Positions 1 through 9,207 of a stretch of DNA of 64,000 bases are shown here, piece by piece (within the stretch, counting starts at the first letter, position 1; each line of letters starts with the position of its first letter). A program made the translations under genes and the position numbers. Below the pieces are notes generated by a model. It ran no database searches. It saw only the letters and a list, made by a program, of their open reading frames with translations, and was not told the origin of the DNA. The DNA lies in assembly GCA_963931435.1 (NCBI GenBank), contig OZ007012.1, positions 1,364,001 to 1,428,000 of the forward strand. The letters run 5' to 3'. The DNA comes from Coprousia sp963931435. GTDB lineage: Bacteria > Actinomycetota > Coriobacteriia > Coriobacteriales > Coriobacteriaceae.

Positions 1-817
1 AGTGCAGGAAGATCCCGTCCGGTGCGGCGAGGGCCATGAGCTCGGCGGTGACGCGGTAGGGCGAGAGCTGGCGGATGCGCTCCCCCCAGATCTCGGCCGG
101 CTCGCCGAGCGAGACCCAGACGTCGGTGTAGATCACATGCGCGCCCGAGCAGGCCGCGACGGGATCGGTCTCGAGGGTGACGGTGCAGCCGTTCTCCGCG
201 GCTATGGCGCGCGAGGCCTCCACCACGTCGTCGGCGGGCATGCACGCCTCGGGGCCGCAGGCCACGAAGTCCATCCCGAGCTTGGCGCACACCACCATGA
301 GCGAGCGCGCCACGTTGTTCTTGGCGTCGCCCATGAAGACGACCTTCCTGCCGCGGAGGACGTAGTTGAAGTTCTCCTGGATGGTGAGGACGTCGGCGAG
401 CATCTGGGTGGGATGCCACAGGTCGGTGAGGCCGTTCCACACCGGCACGCCGCTTTCGCGGGCGAGCTCCTCGACGTCGGCCTGCGCGAACCCGCGGAAC
501 TCGATGCCGTCGAACATCCGCCCGAGCACGCGCGCCGTGTCGGCGATGGACTCCTTGTGGCCCATCTGCGAACCGGATGGATCGAGATAGGTCACGCCCA
601 TCCCCAGGTCGTGCGCGGCGACCTCGAAGGCGCAGCGCGTGCGCGTGGAGGTCTTCTGGAAAAGCAGCACGATGTTCTTGCCCTCCAGATAGCGGTGCGG
701 AGTGCCCGCGCGCTTGAGGTCCTTGAAGTTCTTGGAGAGCGCGAGCAGGTACTCGATCTCCTCGGTCGAGAAATCGAGCAGCTTGAGGAAGCTCCTTCCC
801 GAGAGGTTGACGCCCAT
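1..817 (-). CDS. arcB: Ornithine carbamoyltransferase, catabolic type (3' end beyond window)
   Basis: Carbamoyl-transfer enzyme of the arginine deiminase pathway: it phosphorolyses citrulline to ornithine and carbamoyl phosphate in the cytoplasm. About 272 residues are visible of a usual 330 or so; the C-terminus lies beyond the left edge. The carbamoyl-phosphate loop STRTR is at residues 57-61, and an HPTQ motif follows (LWHPTQMLAD). The ATG at 817 is preceded by AAAGGA at good spacing. It lies 127 bases downstream of arcA on the same strand, so the two probably form one ADI transcript; that neighbour is the reason for choosing catabolic ArcB over biosynthetic ArgF. Family assignment is firm, the catabolic role is inferred. 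Confidence 0.88.
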   Translation of the reverse strand, partial: MGVNLSGRSFLKLLDFSTEEIEYLLALSKNFKDLKRAGTPHRYLEGKNIVLLFQKTSTRTRCAFEVAAHDLGMGVTYLDPSGSQMGHKESIADTARVLGRMFDGIEFRGFAQADVEELARESGVPVWNGLTDLWHPTQMLADVLTIQENFNYVLRGRKVVFMGDAKNNVARSLMVVCAKLGMDFVACGPEACMPADDVVEASRAIAAENGCTVTLETDPVAACSGAHVIYTDVWVSLGEPAEIWGERIRQLSPYRVTAELMALAAPDGIFLH

Positions 818-944
818 GTGCAGAGATCCTTTCCCTCGTGTGCGGCGGCGCCCGCGGGGCGCCGGGAACGTCATCGTAGCGGATGGCGACCCCGCGGCGC
901 CGGCGCGCCGGCGATGTTTCCGACTGTTTACGCGCGCGGCGGGC

Positions 945-2189
945 CTACCCCAGATCGCGTCGCACGAGCGGCATGCTCATGCAGCGCGGGCCGCCCCGGC
1001 CGCGCGAGAGCTCGGCCGACGGGATGACCAGAAGCTCCAGCCCGGCGCGCGCAAGCGCCTCGTTGGTCAGCGTGTTGCGCTGGTAGACGCAGACCCTGCC
1101 CGGGGCGACGGCGAGGGTGTTGGAGCCGTCGCTCCACTGCTCGCGGGCGGCGGCGATGGGGTCTCCCCCGCCGCAGGGGATGAGCTGCACCCGATCGAGC
1201 CCCAGGGCGTGCGCCAGGATGTTCTCGAGCGTGTCGTTGATCTCGCGGATGCGCACCTCCCCGGGCACGGTGCCGCAGGTGAGGTCGAACACCTGGAGCG
1301 TCTGCAGGATGGCCGGGTGGATGGTGAACTTGTCGACGTCCACCTGCGTGAACACGGTGTCCAGATGCATGAACGCCCGCGAGACGGGGATGTTGAACGC
1401 CAGGATGTGCTCGAAGGGCGCATCGGAGTTCCAGAAGACGTTCTGCGCCATCACGTCGATGGCCGCGGCCTGCGTGCGCTGCGAGATGCCGATCGCCAGG
1501 ACGCGGTCGGAGAGCACCAGCACGTCGCCGCCCTCGATGTGGAACGACGCGTTGCGGCGGTAGTACAGCGAGACGTTCCGGTAGAAGGGGTGGTACTTGA
1601 ACAGGTACTTGCCGTAGATGGTCTCGCGGTTGCGCGTCTCGGAGTACATGCGGTTGAGGCTCACGCCCTCGCCCACCACGGCGAACGGGTCGCGCGTGAA
1701 GTAGAGGTTGGGCATGGGCTTGACCACCAGGTCGGAATCGGTCTCGACGCTGACGAGCGCATCGAGGGTGTTGGGGCTCTCCCAGGAGAGGTCGATCTCC
1801 GACTTGGTGAGACCCGCCATGGTCTTGCGGACGAACTCCCGGTTGTCGGTGATGGCGTCCAGGCGCTCGCGCACGGCGCGCGGCAGCTCGGTGCCGCGCA
1901 CGCCTGCCTCGCGCAGGTACTGCTCCAGGAACTCCTCGCGGGTGCCGGGCACCTGGTCGAACACCTCGGCCACGAGGTCCTCCAGGTACACCACCTCAAC
2001 GCCCTCGGCGCGCAGCACGTCCGCGAACCGGTCGTGCTCGGCCTGCGCCGCCTCCAGGAACGGGATGTCGTCAAACAGCAGCTCGCCCAGCTCGGCGGGT
2101 GGAAGGTTGAGCAGCTCGTCGCCGGGGCGGTGCAGGCACACCCGCTCCAGCTTGCCGATCTCGCTCGTGACGTGCACGCTCGCCGCCAT
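945..2189 (-). CDS. arcA: Arginine deiminase
   Basis: Hydrolyses arginine to citrulline and ammonia, first step of the ADI pathway (energy and acid resistance). The 414-residue product has the family length. Visible motifs are FTRDPF, HIEGGDVLVL, HLDTVFTQVD and the C-terminal CMSMPLVR block carrying the catalytic Cys at about residue 403. An in-frame ATG 11 codons upstream exists, but the ATG at 2189 begins MAASVHVTSEIGKLERV, typical of the family, and has an AGAGGAGG Shine-Dalgarno 6-7 bases away. arcB follows on the same strand. An extended -10 promoter lies about 75 bases upstream. Confidence 0.96.
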   Translation of the reverse strand: MAASVHVTSEIGKLERVCLHRPGDELLNLPPAELGELLFDDIPFLEAAQAEHDRFADVLRAEGVEVVYLEDLVAEVFDQVPGTREEFLEQYLREAGVRGTELPRAVRERLDAITDNREFVRKTMAGLTKSEIDLSWESPNTLDALVSVETDSDLVVKPMPNLYFTRDPFAVVGEGVSLNRMYSETRNRETIYGKYLFKYHPFYRNVSLYYRRNASFHIEGGDVLVLSDRVLAIGISQRTQAAAIDVMAQNVFWNSDAPFEHILAFNIPVSRAFMHLDTVFTQVDVDKFTIHPAILQTLQVFDLTCGTVPGEVRIREINDTLENILAHALGLDRVQLIPCGGGDPIAAAREQWSDGSNTLAVAPGRVCVYQRNTLTNEALARAGLELLVIPSAELSRGRGGPRCMSMPLVRRDLG

Positions 2190-2260
2190 AGGCTGGCCTC
2201 CTCTGCCGTCATGGCGCCGCATCCAGCCGGAACCCGCGCGCCACGCACGTAACCTCGAGA

Positions 2261-2302
2261 GCTACGGTAGCAAACCGGGCGGGGCGCTGCAAACGCCCGC
2301 GC
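2261..2302 (-). promoter_or_regulatory. Putative arcA promoter (extended -10)
   Basis: Read on the minus strand, TGC followed by TACCGT (2269-2264) forms an extended -10, with TTTGCA about 18 bases further upstream as a weak -35. It precedes arcA by about 75 bases. The same TGCTANNNT pattern recurs before several other genes in this window. No ArgR/ArcR site was recognised. Confidence 0.4.
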
Positions 2303-2457
2303 GCCGATTGCGCAGCATCGACGCAGAACGCGTAAGGGCTTTATCAAGGTTTGCCCGCCGTGCGGCGCGCCCGGACGCCGACGCGCTACGGTAGAGGCTA
2401 TATACTGGTGGCAGTAGAAGCGGGGGCCGCGCCCGGCGCCCGCAGGAGATATGGGGA

Positions 2458-5172
2458 ATGGAGCCGACGATGGCATCGAAGGTCGACAAGGACGAGAAGC
2501 AGAAGCGCCGCAAGGCCAAGACCGGCGAGCTGTCGCGCGCCGAGCGCTACGACTTCTCCTACACCCAGAACCGCGAGCTCAGCTGGCTCAGATTCGACGA
2601 CCGCGTGCTCTCGGAGGCCTACGACGAGACGGTCCCGCTGTTCGAGCGCCTGAAGTTCGCCGCCATCTTCCAATCCAACCTCGACGAGTTCTTTATGATC
2701 CGCGTGGGCGGCCTCTCCGACCTGGCCACGCTCAAGCGCCAGCCGGTCGATAACAAGTCCAACATGACTCCCTCCGAGCAGATCGAGGCCATCTTCTCCG
2801 CCCTCCCGCCGCTCGTCGAGCGCCAGAACGCCATCGTGGAGCGCATCGAGAGCGCGCTGGAGGCCTCGGGCGTGCGCAGGCTCGGCGCCGACGACCTCGC
2901 GGGCGCCGACCGGACCTACGTGGAGCGCTATTTCCAAAGCTACGTCTCCCCGGTGATCTCGCCGCTCGTCATCGACCCCCGGCACCCCTTCCCCAACCTG
3001 CGCAACGGCGCCCTCTACATCGTGTGCGCGCTCGGCAGCCCCGACGAGGAGAACCTCATGGGCCTCATCGAGGTGCCCACCTCGATGAGCCGCGTGGTGG
3101 TGATCGCCTCAGACGAGAAGACCTACCGCTACATCCTGCTGGAGGACGTGATCCTCGCCTGCCTGGGCACCTGCTTCGGGCAGTACGAGCCACTCGACCG
3201 CGCCGTGGTGCGCGTGACGCGCAACGCCGACATCGATCCGGACGGCGAGGGCGTCGAGGAGGACGAGGACTACCGCCAGCACATGAAGAAGATCCTGAAG
3301 AAGCGCCTGCGCCTGCAGCCGGTGGCGCTCCAGGTCCAGGGCGCGCTGGAGGCGCCCACCTTGAAGGGCATCCGCAAGGCGCTCGGCCTCGCGTCGCGCT
3401 CGGTGCTGCGCTACGCCACACCGCTCGACCTCGACTACGTCTACAGCATCGAGGGGCACCTGCCCGAGCGCGTGCGCGCCGGGCTCCTGTGCGCGCCCTT
3501 CCGTCCGCAGGCCAGCCCCGTGATCGACGCCGCGCGCCCCATGAAGGAGCAGGTCATCGAGGGCGACAAGCTGCTGTTCTACCCGTACGAGTCCATGAAC
3601 CCGCTGCTCGACCTCATGCACCAGGCTGCGTTCGACGATTCGTGCATCTCGATGAAGATCACCCTCTACCGCGTGGCCAAGCAGAGCCGCCTGTGCGAGT
3701 CGCTCATCGACGCGGCCGAGAACGGCAAAGAGGTCACCGTGCTCATGGAGCTGCGCGCCCGGTTCGACGAGCAGAACAACATCGAGTGGGCCGAGCGGCT
3801 CGAGGAGGCGGGCTGCACCGTCATCTACGGCGCCGAGGGCTTCAAGGTGCACTCCAAGATCTGCCAGATCACCTACCGCGAGGGCATGGCCATCACGCGC
3901 ATCACGCTGCTCGGCACGGGCAACTTCAACGAGAAGACGGCGCGCCTCTACTCGGACTTCATGCTCATGACCGCGCACCCCGGCATCGGCGAGGACGCCA
4001 ACGCGTTCTTCCGCAACCTGGCGCTCGGCAACCTCGCCGGCGACTACCGCTACCTAGGCGTGGCGCCCACCGGGCTCAAGCCCCTCATCATGAACGGCCT
4101 CAACCGCGAAATCGAGCGGGCACACGCCGGCGAGCCAGCGCGCGTGTTCTTCAAGATGAACTCGCTCACCGACCGCGAGGTCATCGACAAGATTGCCGAG
4201 GCCAGCCAGGCCGGCGTCGAGGTCCAGATGATCATCCGCGGCATCACGTGCCTGCTGCCGGGCGTGCCGGGCAAGACCGAGAACGTCCACATCCGCTCCA
4301 TCGTGGGGCGCTTCCTGGAGCACGCGCGCGTGTACTCATTCGGCGTCGACACCGACATCGTCTACCTGTCCTCGGCCGATATGATGACGCGCAACACCGA
4401 GCACCGCGTGGAGATCGCCTACCCGGTGCTCGACCCGGGCTGCCGCGCGCTCGTGAAGGAGTACATGCAGGCGCAGCTCGATGACAACGTGAAGGCGCGG
4501 GCCTGCACGCCCGAGGGCACCTGGGCGCCCATCGAGCGCGCCGCCGGGGAGCCCGACTTCAACTCGCAGGAGCATCTGCTCGAGCGCGCCTACCGTCTCG
4601 CCCGCCATCCCAAGCGCGCCCGCGCCGAGCGCGCCGCCGCGGCCACCGAGGCGGCGAGCAAGGCAGCCAGCGAGGCAGCGGCCGAAGCCGAGGCTGAGGC
4701 GGCCGCGCGGGCCTCGTTCGCCGCGGCGCTCGCCGAAACCGAAGCCCGCGCGCAGGCCGCGGACGGTGCCGAGGCGGCGCCCGCCGATGTCACGGCGGCA
4801 CCCGTCGGCGCCGCACCGGCAGACGCCGGCTCCCCCGCCGCGCCGGCGAGGGACGAGGCCGGCGCTGCAGCGCCCGCTGACACCGCGTCACCCGCTGTCG
4901 CAGCGCCGGCACCGGCCGTCGCGGGCGACGCGGACGCTGCGGCACCGACCCGGCCCGGCTCCGCATCCACCCACCCCGACGCCGCCCCCGAGGCGGTGCC
5001 CGTGCAGGCCACCGTCATCGACCGCTCCGAGGACGCGGCACCGCGCCGCGCGAGCGCCGGCGCCGCGACGCGCACGCTCGCCAAGCGCCCCGCGGGCCGC
5101 GTGCGCACGGGCCTCGCCCTCATCGGCCTCGGCCTCAAGACCCTGCTGCGCGGCGGCGACGCCAGGCGATAG
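2458..5172 (+). CDS. ppk1: Polyphosphate kinase 1 with Ala-rich C-terminal extension
   Basis: Reversibly polymerises the gamma phosphate of ATP into polyphosphate. The 904-residue product contains a complete PPK1 core (about residues 30-710). The phosphorylated His is in FKVHSKICQ (residue about 465) and the second conserved His in LEHARVYSFG (about 622); their spacing of 157 equals that of His435 and His592 in E. coli PPK. Residues about 714-904 are an added low-complexity Ala/Glu/Pro-rich tail ending in a basic, partly hydrophobic segment (RTGLALIGLGLKTLLRGG). The ATG at 2458 has AGGAG nine bases upstream. A strong hairpin terminator follows the stop. Confidence 0.95.
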   Translation: MEPTMASKVDKDEKQKRRKAKTGELSRAERYDFSYTQNRELSWLRFDDRVLSEAYDETVPLFERLKFAAIFQSNLDEFFMIRVGGLSDLATLKRQPVDNKSNMTPSEQIEAIFSALPPLVERQNAIVERIESALEASGVRRLGADDLAGADRTYVERYFQSYVSPVISPLVIDPRHPFPNLRNGALYIVCALGSPDEENLMGLIEVPTSMSRVVVIASDEKTYRYILLEDVILACLGTCFGQYEPLDRAVVRVTRNADIDPDGEGVEEDEDYRQHMKKILKKRLRLQPVALQVQGALEAPTLKGIRKALGLASRSVLRYATPLDLDYVYSIEGHLPERVRAGLLCAPFRPQASPVIDAARPMKEQVIEGDKLLFYPYESMNPLLDLMHQAAFDDSCISMKITLYRVAKQSRLCESLIDAAENGKEVTVLMELRARFDEQNNIEWAERLEEAGCTVIYGAEGFKVHSKICQITYREGMAITRITLLGTGNFNEKTARLYSDFMLMTAHPGIGEDANAFFRNLALGNLAGDYRYLGVAPTGLKPLIMNGLNREIERAHAGEPARVFFKMNSLTDREVIDKIAEASQAGVEVQMIIRGITCLLPGVPGKTENVHIRSIVGRFLEHARVYSFGVDTDIVYLSSADMMTRNTEHRVEIAYPVLDPGCRALVKEYMQAQLDDNVKARACTPEGTWAPIERAAGEPDFNSQEHLLERAYRLARHPKRARAERAAAATEAASKAASEAAAEAEAEAAARASFAAALAETEARAQAADGAEAAPADVTAAPVGAAPADAGSPAAPARDEAGAAAPADTASPAVAAPAPAVAGDADAAAPTRPGSASTHPDAAPEAVPVQATVIDRSEDAAPRRASAGAATRTLAKRPAGRVRTGLALIGLGLKTLLRGGDARR

Positions 5173-5211
5173 ACGGCGAGCGGGCGGGCGCCCGACAATC
5201 CGACCACACCC

Positions 5212-5256
5212 ATCCCGAACGGCGCCGGACGGCCGCCGTTCGGGATATACTTTTGT
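5212..5256 (+). terminator. Rho-independent terminator after ppk1
   Basis: A perfect 12-bp stem (5212-5223 with 5235-5246; arm ATCCCGAACGGC) with an 11-base loop, followed by ATACTTTTGT. It sits 40 bases after the ppk1 stop. Confidence 0.75.
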
Positions 5257-5297
5257 ATCCACGATCAGCCCCTCCCGAGCACGACAGGAGACCCGAG

Positions 5298-6617
5298 ATG
5301 CAGCTCACTATCGAACGCATGGTATACGGGCCCGACGGCCTCGCGCACACGCCGGAAGGCAAGACGGCCTTCGTCGCGGGCGGCCTCGCCGGCGACACCG
5401 TCGAGGCGCACGTCGTGAGCGAGGAGAAGTCGCTCGTCCGCGCCGTCGCCGACCGCGTCGTGGAGCCCTCGCCCGCACGCGTCGAGGCGCCCTGCCCCTT
5501 CGTCGGCATCTGCGGCGGCTGCCCGTGGGGCGCGCTCTCGATCGAGGCGCAGCGCGCGGCCAAGGAGGCCAACCTGCGCGACGCCCTCGTGCGCATCGGC
5601 GGCTTCGCGCACGACGCGGTGGAGGCGGCGGTCAGGCCGCTGCGCCATGCGAAGGACGCCTGGGGCTATCGAAACAAGATCGAGCTCGCACCCGTCCTGC
5701 GCGACGGCAGGTTCCGCCTCGGCATGCACGGCCGCGAGACGGACGGGCACGTCCTCATCGACCGCTGCCCGCTCTTCGAGAAGAAGTACCCCAAGCTGGT
5801 CAAGTCCGTCGCGGGCGCCCTCTCCTACCTGGGCAACTCGCGCGACCTCTCCTTGGAGCGCGTGGGCATCCGCGCCAGCCGGCGCACCGGCAGCATCGAG
5901 GTGGCGCTCTGGACCCCCACGGGGGGCTTCCCGCGCGCGCAGGTGGCCCGCGTGCTCTCCGACGCCGTATCCGATCGCGCCGGCATCGTGCGCGTGATGA
6001 GCAAGGGCGAGAAGCGGGCGCGGCGCGTGAGCGCGACCGAGGTGCTGGGCGGACGGGGCCGCTGGCGCGAGAAGCTCGGCGAGGAGGACATGTACCTCTC
6101 CGCACCCTCGTTCTTCCAGGTCAACACCGCGGGAGCGGAGATCCTGGTCGAACTCGTGCTCGAAGCGCTCTCCCCGCGCGAGGACGAGCTCGCCTGCGAC
6201 CTGTACTGCGGGGCGGGTACCTTCACGCTGCCGCTCGCCCGGCGCTGCTCGTTCGTCTCGGCCGTCGAGGCCTATGGCCCGGCCGTGCGCGATCTGCGCC
6301 ACAACCTCGAGCGCGCGCGGCTCGACAACGTCGACGTCATCGGGGGCGATGCGGTGCGCGAGTTCCCCGACGCCGACGCCGACGTGCTCGTGGTCGACCC
6401 GCCCCGCGCCGGGCTCGCGCGCGAGGCGGTGGAGCTCATCGCCTCGACCTCGGCGCGCGACGTCGCCTATGTATCCTGCGACCCCGCGACGCTCGCCCGC
6501 GACCTCGCGCGCTTCCGCGACGAGGGGACGTTTTGCCTGGTCAGCGCCACGCCGGTCGACCTCTTCCCGCAGACGTTCCACTGCGAGACGGTCGTCCACC
6601 TCACCCGAAACAGCTGA
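5298..6617 (+). CDS. 23S rRNA (uracil-5-)-methyltransferase, RumA/TrmA family
   Basis: SAM-dependent 5-methyluridine methyltransferase of 439 residues. Order seen: N-terminal TRAM-like segment, a Cys cluster CPFVGICGGCPWG plus DRCPLF that would bind a 4Fe-4S centre, FFQVNTAGAE, the SAM motif DLYCGAGTFTLPLA, the VVDPPRAGL motif, and the catalytic Cys in YVSCDPATLARDL. The ATG at 5298 follows ACAGGAG; an upstream in-frame ATG at 5253 has no ribosome site and lies in the ppk1 terminator region. Whether it acts on U1939, U747 or both cannot be told from sequence. Confidence 0.93.
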   Translation: MQLTIERMVYGPDGLAHTPEGKTAFVAGGLAGDTVEAHVVSEEKSLVRAVADRVVEPSPARVEAPCPFVGICGGCPWGALSIEAQRAAKEANLRDALVRIGGFAHDAVEAAVRPLRHAKDAWGYRNKIELAPVLRDGRFRLGMHGRETDGHVLIDRCPLFEKKYPKLVKSVAGALSYLGNSRDLSLERVGIRASRRTGSIEVALWTPTGGFPRAQVARVLSDAVSDRAGIVRVMSKGEKRARRVSATEVLGGRGRWREKLGEEDMYLSAPSFFQVNTAGAEILVELVLEALSPREDELACDLYCGAGTFTLPLARRCSFVSAVEAYGPAVRDLRHNLERARLDNVDVIGGDAVREFPDADADVLVVDPPRAGLAREAVELIASTSARDVAYVSCDPATLARDLARFRDEGTFCLVSATPVDLFPQTFHCETVVHLTRNS

Positions 6618-6699
6618 TAGGGCCGCTATCGCGCGGGTATAAGGCACGTTGTCGGTTCCATCCGCCCCCGTGAACGGGGCGCACGAGAAAGGGTCGCCT

Positions 6700-7245
6700 A
6701 TGTCCGCTGTTGCCGTGCTGGTCGCCGATGGGTTCGAGACCATCGAGTGCCTGACCATCGTCGATGTCCTGCGCCGCGGGGGCGTGCGCACCACACTCGT
6801 CTCCATCATGCCCACACGCGACGCGGTGAGCGCCCAGCAGATCGGCATCGAGTGCGACTGCACCTTCGACGAAGTCGATTTCGACGAGTACGACTACGTG
6901 GTCCTGCCCGGGGGCATGCCCGGCACCACGCATCTGCGCCAGGATCCGCGCGTCTGCGACGTGGTGAGCGCGTTCGCCACCACCAAGCATGTCGCCGCCA
7001 TCTGCGCGGCCCCCTCCATCCTGGGCGAGCTGGGGCTCCTCGTGGGCCGCAAGGCCACCTGCTTCCCCGGGTTCGAGGGAAGCTTCCCCGCCGGGACGTA
7101 CGCGGGCGGCAAGACCGTCATCGTGGACGGCAACATCATCACCGCCTCGGGGATGGGCCAGGCGCTGCCCTTCGCCCTCGCCGTGCTCGGCGACATCGCC
7201 GGCGAGGCGGCCGTCGACAAGGTGAGCGAGAGCATCCAGCTCTAG
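6700..7245 (+). CDS. DJ-1/PfpI family protein
   Basis: Product of 181 residues of the DJ-1/YajL/PfpI class (deglycase/chaperone-like, cytoplasmic). The conserved acidic residue is in ADGFETIE near the N-terminus and the nucleophilic elbow Cys in AAICAAPSILGELGLL. The ATG at 6700 is chosen over one 17 codons upstream because MSAVAVLVADGFE is the normal family start. The maf gene begins 12 bases after its stop, so the two are probably cotranscribed. The physiological substrate is unknown. Confidence 0.88.
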   Translation: MSAVAVLVADGFETIECLTIVDVLRRGGVRTTLVSIMPTRDAVSAQQIGIECDCTFDEVDFDEYDYVVLPGGMPGTTHLRQDPRVCDVVSAFATTKHVAAICAAPSILGELGLLVGRKATCFPGFEGSFPAGTYAGGKTVIVDGNIITASGMGQALPFALAVLGDIAGEAAVDKVSESIQL

Positions 7246-7257
7246 GGGGCGCAGCAC

Positions 7258-7890
7258 ATGATTCTTGCCTCCCAGTCGCCGCGTCGCATCGAGCTCATGC
7301 GCGAAGCGGGCTTCGACGTGCGGGTCATCCCCGCCGATGTGGACGAGACCCCGCGCGCAGACGAGTCGCCTTTCGGGCTGGTCGAGCGCCTGGCTGCGAG
7401 CAAGGCAGAGGCGGTCGCCGCGACGAGCGCCGCCCCCGGCGAGTTGGTCCTCGCGGCGGACACCATCGTGACCATCGACGGCAAGGCGCTCGGCAAGCCC
7501 TCCGATGCGGCGGATGCGCGCGCCATGCTGCGACGCCTTTCGGGCCGCACCCACCAGGTGGCGACGGGCGTCTGCCTGCTGCGTACGGCATGCGAGGGCA
7601 GCGAGCCCGACGCCTCCGGGCGGCCGCCGGCGCGCGACGTCTTCACCGTGGTGACCGACGTGACCTTCTACGACCTTGCCGATACCGAGATCGATGCCTA
7701 CGTGGCAAGCGGCGAGCCCGCCGACAAAGCGGGCGCATACGGTATCCAGGGCACCGGTGGCCGCCTTTTGGTGCGCGGCATCAACGGCGACTTCTACAAC
7801 GTCGTCGGTTTGCCCATCGCCGAAGTCGTCCGGCGCATCCGCGCACTGGGCGCCGAGCCTTGCGACGATTCGGTTCGCATCCAACGATAA
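7258..7890 (+). CDS. maf: Maf-family nucleoside triphosphate pyrophosphatase
   Basis: House-cleaning pyrophosphatase that hydrolyses non-canonical or modified nucleoside triphosphates (dTTP/UTP subgroup type). The 210-residue product starts MILASQSPRR, the substrate-binding SxR motif, then ADVDET, a KAEAV helix, the catalytic AADTIV segment and GRTHQVATGV. The ATG at 7258 lies 12 bases after the PfpI stop. An insertion around residues 105-125 (acidic/Pro-rich, EGSEPDASGRPPARD) lengthens it slightly relative to typical 190-200-residue Maf proteins. Confidence 0.94.
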   Translation: MILASQSPRRIELMREAGFDVRVIPADVDETPRADESPFGLVERLAASKAEAVAATSAAPGELVLAADTIVTIDGKALGKPSDAADARAMLRRLSGRTHQVATGVCLLRTACEGSEPDASGRPPARDVFTVVTDVTFYDLADTEIDAYVASGEPADKAGAYGIQGTGGRLLVRGINGDFYNVVGLPIAEVVRRIRALGAEPCDDSVRIQR

Positions 7891-7983
7891 CCCTGCCCTC
7901 ATAACGGCACATAACGGCATCTTGGCTCGCGTAGCATGACCCCGTTTTGCACGCACCCGCCGATCGCCCTCGAAAGGAGCCCC

Positions 7984-8988
7984 ATGGCAGCCACGAACCT
8001 CTCCCCCATCCCCCTCACCGAGGTTGGAGCCCTGCGCTTCGGCCACTGGACCGACGCGGCGGCGGGCACGGGCTGCACCGTCATCGTGGCGCCCCATGGC
8101 GCCACAGGTGCTGTGGACGTGCGCGGCGGCGCCCCTGCCTCGCGCGAGACCGACCTGCTCAGGCCTGAGAACACCGTGCAGGAGGTGCACGCCGTCTGCC
8201 TGTCGGGAGGATCGGCCTTCGGCCTCGAGGCGGCCTCCGGCGTGGCCCGCGAACTCGAGGCGCGCGGTATCGGCCTCGACGTGGGCGTGACGCGCGTGCC
8301 CATCGTCTGCTCGAGCTGCATCTTCGACCTCGCGTTTGGCAGCGCCACGGTGCGACCGGGTGTGGACGCGGGCATCTCCGCCACACGCGCCGCGCTCGAC
8401 GGCGATTCGGACGCCCCGCTTGCCGAAGGGTGCGTGGGCGCCGGTACCGGGGCGACCGTCGGCAAGCTCAACGGTCCGGACCGTGCCACGAAAAGCGGTC
8501 TCGGCGCCCGCGCCTTCAAGCTCGATGGGCTCCGCATGGGCGCGATCGCCGTGGTCAACGCCTGCGGCGACATCGTGGACCCCGCAACCGGGCGCACCGT
8601 CGCCGGCATGCGCGCGGCGCCTGACTCGCTCGAACTCGCCGACATGGAGGAGGCCATGCTCGCCGCCGGCGCCCAGATGGAGATGCCGCTCGACCGCACC
8701 AACACCACCATCTCGTGCCTCGTGACCAACGCGCACCTCACCAAGGCCGAGGCCACCAAGGTCGCCCAGATGGCTGCCGACGCCTACGCACACGTTATCC
8801 GACCCACGCACACCACCAACGACGGCGACACCATCTACGTGCTGGCCACCGGCGAGCTCGAGGGCCCCACACCCCCGCTCGATCTCATCGGGCTCGTTGC
8901 CACGCGCACACTCGAGGCCGCACTCGTCGCCGGCGCCACCGAGGCCACTGCGCTCCACGACCTCCCCGCCGCGCGGGACCTCGCGTAA
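7984..8988 (+). CDS. P1 (S58, DmpA-like) family peptidase
   Basis: 334-residue Ntn-hydrolase-fold aminopeptidase of the DmpA/BapA class, which self-cleaves to expose its nucleophile. Visible blocks: GALRFGHWTD, VCLSGGSAFGLEAA, VPIVCSSCIFDL, GCVGAGTGATVGKLNG, NTTISCLVTNAHLTKAEA and RPTHTTNDGDTIYVLATG. By family alignment the nucleophile/self-cleavage site should fall at the Thr/Ser of NTTISC (inference). The ATG at 7984 follows AAAGGAG five bases away; the upstream ATG at 7936 has none. A tandem CATAACGGCA pair (about 7899-7919) lies upstream and may be part of its promoter region. Confidence 0.88.
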   Translation: MAATNLSPIPLTEVGALRFGHWTDAAAGTGCTVIVAPHGATGAVDVRGGAPASRETDLLRPENTVQEVHAVCLSGGSAFGLEAASGVARELEARGIGLDVGVTRVPIVCSSCIFDLAFGSATVRPGVDAGISATRAALDGDSDAPLAEGCVGAGTGATVGKLNGPDRATKSGLGARAFKLDGLRMGAIAVVNACGDIVDPATGRTVAGMRAAPDSLELADMEEAMLAAGAQMEMPLDRTNTTISCLVTNAHLTKAEATKVAQMAADAYAHVIRPTHTTNDGDTIYVLATGELEGPTPPLDLIGLVATRTLEAALVAGATEATALHDLPAARDLA

Positions 8989-9063
8989 CCCTGCACTCGT
9001 CATTATCTGGAGACATTAGCGAGCCGCAACCCCCTACCCTCCTCCGCATAGGAGGTAAGCGCA

Positions 9064-9181
9064 GGTCGGGGGGACGCCGCCGTTCCTCGCGACGAGTTCC
9101 GCATGAGCCGAAGGCCCCCGTGGGGCCTTCGTGCGAGTCAGGACTGTTTGAAGTCGCAAGGAACGGCGGCGGCTCCCGACC
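9064..9181. repeat. Long rod-like inverted repeat between convergent genes
   Basis: Arms 9064-9093 and 9153-9181 pair over about 29 bases with a few mismatches (core CCGCCGTTCCT with AGGAACGGCGG). The top of the rod carries a perfect 10-bp hairpin CGAAGGCCCC (9109-9118) with 9122-9131 and a 3-base loop. A further small hairpin (CCTCCT/AGGAGG) lies at about 9039-9054. The element fills most of the gap between the convergent P1 peptidase and glycosyltransferase genes. It may be a bidirectional terminator or a structured RNA; it lacks U-tracts. Confidence 0.6.
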
Positions 9182-9207
9182 GGTGGGAGCGCACCCTCTG
9201 TGCACCT

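Noticed and set aside
2..1027. Long plus-strand open frame covering the arcB region
   Set aside because: Antisense to clear arcB and arcA frames; composition is a high-GC shadow and no family is recognisable.
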